DNA from: Silene latifolia
Taxonomy: Eukaryota; Streptophyta; Magnoliopsida; Caryophyllales; Caryophyllaceae
DNA length: 64,000 bases
NCBI RefSeq assembly: GCF_048544455.1
Contig: NC_133537.1
Coordinates: 2,525,807 to 2,589,806 of the forward strand
Reading direction: 5' to 3'
Every line of letters begins with the position of its first letter. Positions within the stretch are counted from its first letter, which is position 1. Both the position numbers and the translations under genes were made by a program. Below the pieces are notes generated by a model, which was not told the DNA's origin, made no database searches, and saw only the letters and a list, made by a program, of their open reading frames with translations. Shown here in pieces: positions 52,001-62,700 of the stretch.

Positions 52001-53711
52001 TTCCGTTAGTGCTCAAACTTTGCGTGGCCGCTTTATCAGACCCGAGGAACTTTCTATGTGATTTACGGAGAATTTTGTTAGGGACCACGAAATCCGAAAA
52101 AACCGTGTATTATACACTTCAATTTCGGCCGTTCGGAAGGTAAATGGGACTCCGTTTCTTTTTCTCCTGTTTTTCAATCACGCTTCCGAGCTCTTTTCAG
52201 GATTCAACCCGTTCGATTTCAGAAATCAACCTGTTCGATTTCAGCCTCAAATAACGAGTTTTAACACAATTTTCACGATAATCCGAGTTTCGGCTAATGC
52301 TGGTTTGTGGCACACCGGCACCCCCAAATGTCTTCCGTTGGTGCTCAAACTTTGCGTGGGCGCTTTATCTGACCCGAGGAACTTTCTATATGATTTCGGA
52401 GAATTTTGTTAGGGACCACGGAATCCGGAAAACGTGTATTATACACTTCAATTTCAGCCGTTCGGAAGGTCGTACCTCTGTTTCTTTTTCTCCCTTTTTT
52501 TCAATCATCCGTCGAGCTCATTTCGGGAATCAATCCGTTCGATTTCAGGAATCAACTGTTCGATTTCGACCTCAAATAACGAGCTTTAACACATTTTTCA
52601 CGATAATCCGAGTTTCGGCGAATCGTGGTTTTTGGCACACCGGCACCCCTAAATGTCTTCCGTTGGTGCTCAAACTTTGCATGGCCGCTTTATCGACCGA
52701 AGAACTTTCTATGTGATTTCCGAAGATTTTTGTTAGGGACACCGAAATCTGGCAAAACCGTGTATTAATCACTTTAATTTCGGTAGTTCGGAAGGTCGTG
52801 CCGGACCCTGTTTCTTTTTCTCCCGGTTTTTCAATCACGCTTCCGAGCTCATTTCAAGAATCAACCCGTTCGATTTCAGGAATCAACCCGTTCGATTTGA
52901 CCTAAAATAACGAGCTTTAACACATTTTCACGATAATCCGAGTTTCGGCGAATCTTTGGTTTGTGGCACACGGCACCCCCAAATGTCTTCCGTTAGTGCT
53001 CAAACTTTGCGTGGCCGCTTTATCAGACCCGAGGAACTTTCTATGTGATTTCCGGAGAATTTTGTTCAGGACCCCGAAATCCCGAAAAACCGTGTATTAT
53101 ACACTTCAATTTCGGCCGTTGGAAAGTCGTACCGGACCCTGTTTATTTTTCTCCCTGTTTTTCAATCACGCGTCTGAGCTCATTTCAGGAATCAACTTGT
53201 TCGATTTCAGCCTCAAATAACAAGCTTTAACACACTTTTCACGATAATCCGAGTTTCGGCGAATCTTTGGTTTGGCACACCAAGCACCCCCAAATGTCTT
53301 CCGTTGGTGCTCAAACTTTGTGTGGCCGCTTTATTTGACCCGAGGAACTTTCTATGAAATTTTCGGAGATTTTTTCAGGACTCGGAATCTGAAAAAACCG
53401 TGTATTATACACTTCAATTTCAGTCGTTCGGAAGGTCGTCAGGACCCTGTTTCTTTTTCTCCTGTTTATCAATCACGCTTCCGAGCTCATTTCAGGAATC
53501 AACCTGTTCGATTTCAGCCTCAAATAACGAGTTTTAACACATTTTTCACGATAATTCGAGTTTGAGCGAATGCTGGTTTGTGGCTCACCGGCACCCCCAA
53601 ATGTCTTCCGTTGGTGCTAAAACTTTGCGTGGCCGCTTTATCTGACCCGAGGAACTTTCTATATGATTTCCGGAGAATTTTTTTCTAGGACCCCGGAATC
53701 CCGAAAAACCA
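46060..53711 (+). repeat. Higher-order repeat: three units of eight monomers (~2.55 kb each)
   Basis: The diagnostic monomer with ACCATGTAT in place of ACCGTGTAT recurs at 46060, 48622, 51168 and 53711 (steps 2562, 2546, 2543). Between these, seven further monomer types recur in fixed order. They are the CTATTTGATTT type with TATATACAC; the TTTGTTGCACACC type with GAACTTACTATG; a TATGTGATT/TATATGATT type; the GGCTAAT type with GTACCTCTG; the TTTGCATGGCC type with GTATTAATCAC; the CGTTGGAAAGTCG type; and the TATTTGACC type with TATGAAATTTTCGG. This is a clear higher-order repeat. Confidence 0.85.
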
Positions 53712-56700
53712 TGTATTATACACTTCAATTTCAGCCGTTCGAAAAGTCGTACCGGATCACCCTGTTTTTCAATCACGCTTCCGAGCTCATTTCAGGAATT
53801 AACCCGTTCGATTTCAGGATTCAACCAGTTCGATTTCAGCCTTAAATAACGAGGTTTAACACATTTTTAACGATAATCCGAGTTTCGGCGAATGCTGGTT
53901 TGTGGCACACCGGCACCCCCAAATGTCTTCCGTTAGTGCTTAAACTTTGCGTGGCCGCTTTATCTTACCCGAAAAACTTTCTATTTGATTTCCGAAGAAT
54001 TTTGTTCCGGGACCCCGAAATCCCGAAAAACCGTGTATTATATACACTTCAATTTCAGCCGTTCCGAAGGTCGTACCGGACCCTGTTTCTTTTTCTCCAT
54101 CTGTTTTTCAATCATCCGTCTGAGCTCATTTCAGGAATCAACCTATTCGATTTCAGGAATGAACCTGTTCGATTTCAGCATCAAATAACGAGCTTTAACA
54201 CATTTTTCACGATAATCCGAGTTCGGCGAATGCTGGTTTGTTGCACACCGGCACCCCCAAATGTCTTCCGTTAGTGCTCAAACTTTGCGTGGCCGCTTTA
54301 TCTGACCCGAGGAACTTACTATGTAATTTTGTTCCGGGACCCCGGAATCCCGAAAAACCGTGTATTATACACTTCAATTTCAGCCGTTCGGAAGGTCGTA
54401 CCAGACCCTGTTTATTTTTCTCCCTGTTTTTCAATCACGCGTCTAAGCTCATTTCAGGAATCAACCTGTTCGATTTCAGCCTCAAATAACGAGCTTTAAC
54501 ACACTTTTCACGATAATCCGAGTTTCGGCGAATACTGGTTTGTGGCACACCGCCACCCCCAAATGTCTTCCGTTAGTGCTCAAACTTTGCGTGGCCGCTT
54601 TATCTGACCCGAGGAACTTTCTATATGATTTCTGGAGAATTTTGTTCCGGGACCCGAAATCCCGAAAAACCGTGTATTATACACTTCAATTTCGTAGTTC
54701 GGAAGGTAAATGGGACTCGTTTCTTTTTCTCCTGTTTTTCAATCACGCTTCCGAGCTCTTTTCAGAATCAACCCGTTCGATTTCGGGAATCAACTTTGTT
54801 CGATTTCGACCTCAAATAACGAGTTTTAACACATTTTTCACGATAATCCGAGTTTCGGCTAATGCTGGTTTGTGGCACCCCGGCACCCTCAAATATCTTC
54901 CGTTGGTGCTCAAACTTTGCGTGGCCTCTTTATCTGACCCGAGGAACTTTCTATATGATTTCCGGAGAATTTTGTTCCGGGACCCTGGAATCCCGAAAAA
55001 CCGTGTATTATACACTTCAATTTCAGCCGTTCGGAAGGTCGTACCTCTGTTTCTTTTTCTCCCTTTTTTTCAATCATCCGTCTGAGCTCATTTCAGGAAT
55101 CAACCCGTTCGATTTCAGGAATCAACCCGTTCGATTTCAGCCTAAAATAACGAGCTTTAACACATTTTTCACGATAATCCGAGGTTCGGCTAATGCTGGT
55201 TTGTGGCACACCGGCACCCCCAAATGTCTTCCGTTAGTGCTCAAACTTTGCGTGGCCGCTTTATCGACCGAGGACTTTCTATGTGATTCCAGGAGAATTT
55301 TGTTCGGGGACCCCGAAATCCCGAAAAACCGTGTATTATACACTTCAATTTGGTAGTTGGAAAGTCGTAAATCAGGACCTGTTTATTTTTCTCCTGTTTT
55401 TCAATCACGCGTCTCGAGCTCATTTCAGGAATCAACTGTTCGATTTGAGCCTCAAATAACGAGCTTTAACACACTTTTCACGATAATCCGAGTTTTGGCG
55501 AATCTTTGGTTTGTGGTACACAAGCACCCCCAAATGTCTTCCGTTAGTGCTCAAACTTTATGTGGCCGCTTTATTTGACCCGAGGAACTTTCTATGAAAT
55601 TTTCGGAGATTTTTTTTAGGGACTCAGGAATCCCGAAAAAACCGTGTATTATACACTTCAATTTCAGCCGTTCGGAAGGTCGTGCGGATCACCCTGCTTT
55701 TTCAATCACGCTTCCGAGCTCATTTCGGGAATTAACCTGTTCGATTTCAGGAATCAACTTTGTTTGATTTGACCTTAAATAACGAGGTTTAACACATTTT
55801 TCACGATAATCCGAGTTTGGCGAATCTTTGGTTTGTGACACACCGGCACCCCCAAATGTCTTCCGTTAGTGCTCAAACTTTGCGTGGCGGTTTATCGACC
55901 GGAGGAAGTTTCTATGTGATTTCCGAAGAATTTTGTTAGGGACCCCGAAATCCCGAAAAAACCGTGTATTATATACACTTCAATTTCCGTTCGGAAGGTA
56001 AAATCGGACCCTGTTTCTTTTTCACCTGTTTTTCAATCATCCGTCTGAGCTCATTTCAGGAATCAACCTGTTCGATTTCAGGAATCAACTTTGTTCGATT
56101 GACATCAAATAACGAGCTTTAACACATTTTCACGATAATCAGAGTTTGGCGAATCTTTGGTTTGTTGCACACCGGCACCCCAAATGTCTTCCGTTAGTGC
56201 TCAAACTTTGCGTGGCCGCTTTATCTGACCCGAGGAACTTTCTATGTGATTTAGGAGAATTTTGTTAGGGACTCGAAATCCGAAAAACCGTGTATTTATA
56301 CACTTCAATTCTCGCCGTTCGGAAGGTCGTACCGGACCGTTTATTTTTTTCTCCTGTTTTTAATCACGCGTCGAGCTCATTTCGGGAATCAACCTTTGTT
56401 CGATTTCACCTCAAATAACGAGTTTTAACACATTTTCACGATAATCCGAGTTTGGCTAATCTTTGGTTTGTGGCACACGGCACCCCCAAATGTCTTCCGT
56501 TGGTGCTCAAACTTTGCGTGGCCGCTTTATCTGACCCGAGGAACTTTCTATATGATTTCCGGAGAATTTTGTTCAGGGACCCCGGAATCCCGAAAAACCG
56601 TGTATTATACACTTCAATTTGAGCCGTTCGGAAGGTCGTCTAGGACCTGTTTCTTTTTCTCCTGTTTATCAATCACGCTTCCGAGCTCATTTCAGGAATC

Positions 56701-59700
56701 AACTTTGTTCGATTTGACCTCAAATAACGAGCTTTAACACATTTTTCACGATAATCCGAGTTTGGTGAATCTTTGGTTTGTGGCACACCGGCACCCCCAA
56801 ATGTCTTCCGTTGGTGCTCAAACTTTGCGTGGCCGCTTTATCGACCCGAGGAACTTTCTATATGATTTCGGAGAATTTTTTCCGAACCGAAATCCCGAAA
56901 AACCGTGTATTATACACTTCAATTTCACCGTTCGAAAGGTCGTAGGATCACCCCGTTTTTCAATCACGCTTCCGAACTCATTTCAGGAATTAACCCGTTC
57001 GATTTCAGGAATCAACCTTTTGATTTCACCTTAAATAACGAGGTTTAACACATTTTTCACGATAATCCGAGTTTCGGCGAATCTTGGTTTGTGGCACACC
57101 GGCACCCCCAAATGTCTTCCGTTAGTGCTCAAACTTTGCGTGGCGGTTTATCGACGGAGGAACTTTCTATGTGATTTCCGAAGAATTTTGTTAGGGACCC
57201 CGAAATCGAAAAACCGTGTATTATATACACTTCAATTTCACCGTTCGGAAGGTCGTACCGGACCATGTTTCTTTTTCTCCTGTTTTTCAATCATCCGTCC
57301 GAGCTCATTTGGGATCAACTTTGTTCGATTTAGGAATCAACTGTTCGATTTCGACATCAAATAACGAGCTTTAACACATTTTCACGATAATCCGAGTTTC
57401 GGCGAATCTTTGGTTTGTTGCACACCGGCACCCCAAATGTCTTCCGTTAGTGCTCAAACTTTGCGTGGCCGCTTTATCAGACCCGAGTAACTTTCTATGT
57501 GATTTCCGGAGAATTTTGTTAGGGACTCGAAATCCCGAAAAACCGTGTATTATACACTTCAATTTCCGCCGTTCGGAAGGTAAATCTAGGACCCTGTTTA
57601 TTTTTCTCCTGTTTTTCAATCACGCGTCCGAGCTCATTTCAGGAATCAACTTTGTTCGATTTGACCTCAAATAACGAGCTTTAACACACTTTTCACGATA
57701 ATCCGAGTTTCGCGAATCTTTGGTTTTAGGCACACCAAGCACCCCAAATGTCTTCCGTTAGTGCTCAAACTTTGCGTGGCCGATTTATCTGACCCGAGGA
57801 ACTTTCTATGTGATTTATGGAGAATTTTGTTAGGGACCCGAAAAACCTTGTATTATACACTTCAATTTCAGTAGTTCGGAAGGTAAATACAGGACCTGTT
57901 TCTTTTTCTCCATGTTTTTCAATCACGCTTCCGAGCTCATTTCAGGAATCAACCCGTTCGATTTCAGGAATCAACCTGTTCGATTTGAGCCTCAAATAAC
58001 GAGCTTTAACACATTTTTCACGATAATCGAGTTTTGGCTAATCTTGGTTTGTGGCACAGCTGCACCCCCAAATGTCTTCCGTTGGTGCTCAAACTTTGCG
58101 TGGCCGCTTTATCGACCCGGGAACTTTCTATAAGATTTAGGAGAATTTTGTTCAGGGACCCGGAATCCCGAAAAACCGTGTATTATACACTTCAATTTCA
58201 GCCGTTCGAAAGGTCGTATTACATTTCTTTTTCTCCTGTTTTTCAATCATCCGTCTCGAGCTCATTTCGGGAATCAACCCGTTTGATTTCAAGAATCAAC
58301 TTTGTTCGATTTCGACCTCAAATAACGAGCTTTAACACATTTTTCACGATAATCCGAGTTTTCGCCGAATCTTGGTTTGTGGCACACCGGCACCCCCAAA
58401 TGTCTTCCGTTGGTGCTCAAACTTTGCATGGCCGCTTTATCGACCGAAGAACTTTCTATGTGATTTCCGAAGATTTTGTTAGGGACACCGAAATCCCGAA
58501 AAAACCGTGTATTAATCACTTTAATTTGCCGTTCGGAAGGTCGTGCCGGACCTGTTTCTTTTTCTCCCCGTTTTTCAATCACGCTTCCGAGCTCATTTCG
58601 GGGAATCAACCGTTCGATTTGAAATCAACCCGTTCGATTTCAACCTAAAATAACGAGCTTTAACACATTTTTCACGATAATCGAGTTTCGCGAATCTTTG
58701 GTTTGTAGCACACCTGGCACCCCCAAATGTCTTCCGTTAGTGCTCAAACTTTGCGTGGCCGCTTTATCAGACCCGAGGAACTTTCTATGTGATTTCGGAG
58801 AATTTTGTTCGGGATCCCGAAATCGAAAAACCGTATATTATACAATTCAATTTGACCGTTGGAAAGTCGTCAGGACCCTGTTTATTTTTCTCCTGTTTTT
58901 CAATCACGCGTCGAGCTCATTTGAGAATCAACTTTGTTCGATTTCACCTCAAATAACAAGCTTTAACACACTTTTCACGATAATCCGAGTTTCGGCGAAT
59001 CTTTGGTTTGTGGCACACCAAGCACCCCAAAAGTCTTACGTTGGTGCTCAAACTTTGTGTGGCCGCTTTATTTGACCCGAGGAACTTTCTATGAAATTTT
59101 CGGAGATTTTTTTCAGGACTCGGAATCCCGAAAAACCGTGTATTATACACTTCAATTTCGGCCGTTCGGAAGGTAAACCGGACCACTGTTTCTTTTTCTC
59201 CTGTTTATCAATCACGCTTCGAGCTCATTTCGGGAATCAACTTTGTTCGATTTCAGCCTCAAATAACGAGCTTTAACACATTTTTCACGATAATTCGAGT
59301 TTCGGCGAATCTTTGGTTCAGGCTCACCCAAGCACCACCAAATGTCTTCCGTTGGTGCTAAAACTTTGCGTGGCCGCTTTATCTGACCCGAGGAACTTTC
59401 TATATGATTTCGGAGAATTTTTTTCTAGGACCCGGAATCCCGAAAAACCATGTATTATACACTTCAATTTCAAGCGTTCGAAAAGTCGTCACGGATCACC
59501 CTGTTTTTCAATCACGCTTCCGAGCTCATTTCAGGAATTAACCCGTTCGATTTCAGGAATCAACCGATTCGATTTCACCTTAAATAACGAGGTTTAACAC
59601 ATTTTTAACGATAATCCGAGTTTCGGCGAATCTTTGGTTTGTCAGGCACACCGGCACCCCCAAATGTCTTCCGTTAGTGCTTAAACTTTGCGTGGCCGCT

Positions 59701-62700
59701 TTATCTGACCCGAGGAACTTTCTATTTGATTTCGAAGAATTTTGTTCAGGGACGAAATCCGAAAAACCGTGTATTATATACACTTCAATTTGATCGTTAG
59801 AAGGTAAATCTAGGACCCTGTTTCTTTTTCTCCCTGTTTTTCAATCATCCGTCCGAGCTCATTTCAGGAATCAACCTATTCGATTTCGGGAATGAACTGT
59901 TCGATTTTGACATCAAATAACGAGCTTTAACACATTTCACGATAATCCGAGTTTCGGCGAATCTTTGGTTTGTTGCACACGGCACCCCAAATGTCTTCCG
60001 TTAGTGCTCAAACTTTGCGTGGCCGCTTTATCTGACCCGAGGAACTTACTCTCGTAATTTTGTTAGGGACCGAATCCCGAAAAACCGTGTATTATACACT
60101 TCAATTTCAAATAGTTCGGAAGGTCGTCTGGGAGGACCTGTTTATTTTTCTCCTGTTTTTCAATCACGCGTCGAGCTCATTTCAGGAATCAACTTTGTTC
60201 GATTTGACCTCAAATAACGAGCTTTAACACACTTTTCACGATAATCGAGTTTGGCGAAATGCGGTTTTTGTGGCACACCAAGCACCCCAAATTTCTTCCG
60301 TTAGTGCTCAAACTTTGCGTGGCCGCTTTATCTGACCCGAGGATCTTTCTATGTGATTTCAGGAGAATTTTGTTAGGGACCCGAAATCCCGAAAAACCGT
60401 GTATTATACACTTCAATTTCAGCCGTTCGGAAGGTCGTACCGGACTCCGTTTCTTTTTCTCCCTGTTTTTCAATCACGCTTCCGAGCTCTTTTCAGGAAT
60501 CAACCCGTTCGATTTCAGGAATCAACCTGTTCGATTTCAGCCTCAAATAACGAGTTTTAACACATTTTTCACGATAATCCGAGGTTCGGCTAATGCTGGT
60601 TTGTGGCACACCGGCACCCCCAAATGTCTTCCGTTAGTGCTCAAACTTTGCGTGGCCGCTTTATCTGACCCGAGGACTTTCTATGTGATTTCCGGAGAAT
60701 TTTGTTCAGGGACCCCGAAATCCCGAAAAACCGTATATTATACACTTCAATTTCAAACCCGTTGGAAAGTCGTCTAGGACCTGTTTATTTTTCTCCTGTT
60801 TTTCAATCACGCGTCGAGCTCATTTCAGGAATCAACTTGTTCGATTTCGACCTCAAATAACGAGCTTTAACTCATTTTTCATGATAATCCGAGTTTCGGC
60901 GAATCTTTGGTTTTGGCACACCGGCACCCCCAAATGTCTTCCGTTAGTGCTCAAACTTTATGTGGCCGCTTTATTTGACCCGAGGAACTTTCTATGAAAT
61001 TTTCGGAGATTTTTTTTCCGGGACTCCGGAATCCCGAAAAACCGTGTATTATACACTTCAATTTCAGCCGTTCGGAAGGTCGTACCGGATCACCCTGTTT
61101 TTCAATCACGCTTCCGAGCTCATTTCAGGAATTAACCCGTTCGATTTCAGGAATCAACCTGTTTGATTTGACCTTAAATAACGAGGTTTAACACATTTTC
61201 ACGATAATCCGAGTTTCGCGAATCTTTGGTTTGTGACACACCGGCACCCCCAAATGTCTTCCGTTAGTGCTCAAACTTTGCGTGGCGGTTTATCGACGCA
61301 GAGGAAGTTTCTATGTGATTTCGAAGAATTTTGTTAGGGACCCCGAAATCCCGAAAAACCGTGTATTATATACACTTCAATTTCAGCCGTTCGGAAGGTC
61401 GTACCGGACCCTGTTTCTTTTTCTCCCTGTTTTTCAATCATCCGTCTGAGCTCATTTCAGGAATCAACTTTGTTCGATTTCGAGGAATCAACTTTGTTCG
61501 ATTCTGACATCAAATAACGAGCTTTAACACATTTTTCACGATAATCCGAGTTTGCGAATCTTTGGTTTGTTGCACACCGGCACCCCCAAATGTCTTCCGT
61601 TAGTGCTCAAACTTTGCGTGGCCGCTTTATCAGACCCGAGGAACTTTCTATGTGATTTCGGAGAATTTTGTTAGGGACTCGAAATCCCGAAAACCGTGTA
61701 TTTATACACTTCAATTTCGCCGTTCGGAAGGTCGACCGGACCTGTTTATTTTTCTCCCTGTTTTTTAATCACGCGTCGAGCTCATTTCAGAATCAACCTG
61801 TTCGATTTGACCTCAAATAACGAGTTTTAACACATTTTTCACGATAATCCGAGTTTTGCTAATCTTTGGTTTGTGGCACACCGGCACCCCCAAATGTCTT
61901 CCGTTGGTGCTCAAACTTTGCGTGGCCGCTTTATCGACCCGAGGAACTTTCTATATGATTTAGGAGAATTTTGTTAGGGACCACGGAATCCCGAAAAACC
62001 GTGTATTATACACTTCAATTTCACCGTTCGGAAGGTCGTAGGACCTGTTTCTTTTTCTCCCGTTTATCAATCACGCTTCCGAGCTCATTTCAGGAATCAA
62101 CCTGTTCGATTTCAACCTCAAATAACGAGCTTTAACACATTTTCACGATAATCCGAGTTTCGGTGAATCTTTGGTTTGTGGCACACCGGCACCCCCAAAT
62201 GTCTTCCGTTGGTGCTCAAACTTTGCGTGGCCGCTTTATCGACCCGAGGAACTTTCTATATGATTTCGGAGAATTTTTTTCGGAACCCGAAAATCGAAAA
62301 ACCGTGTATTATACACTTCAATTTGTACCGTTCGAAAGGTAAACTAGGATCACCCTGTTTTTCAATCACGCTTCCGAACTCATTTCAGGAATTAACCCGT
62401 TCGATTTCAGGAATCAACCTTTTTGATTTCAGCCTTAAATAACGAGGTTTAACACATTTTTCACGATAATCCGAGTTTGGCGAATCTTTGGTTTGTGGCA
62501 CACCGGCACCCCCAAATGTCTTCCGTTAGTGCTCAAACTTTGCGTGGCGGTTTATCGACGGAGGAACTTTCTATGTGATTTCCGAAGAATTTTGTTAGGG
62601 ACCCCGAAATCCCGAAAAACCGTGTATTATATACACTTCAATTTCAGCCGTTCGGAAGGTCGTACGGACCACTCGTTTCTTTTTCTCCTGTTTTTCAATC

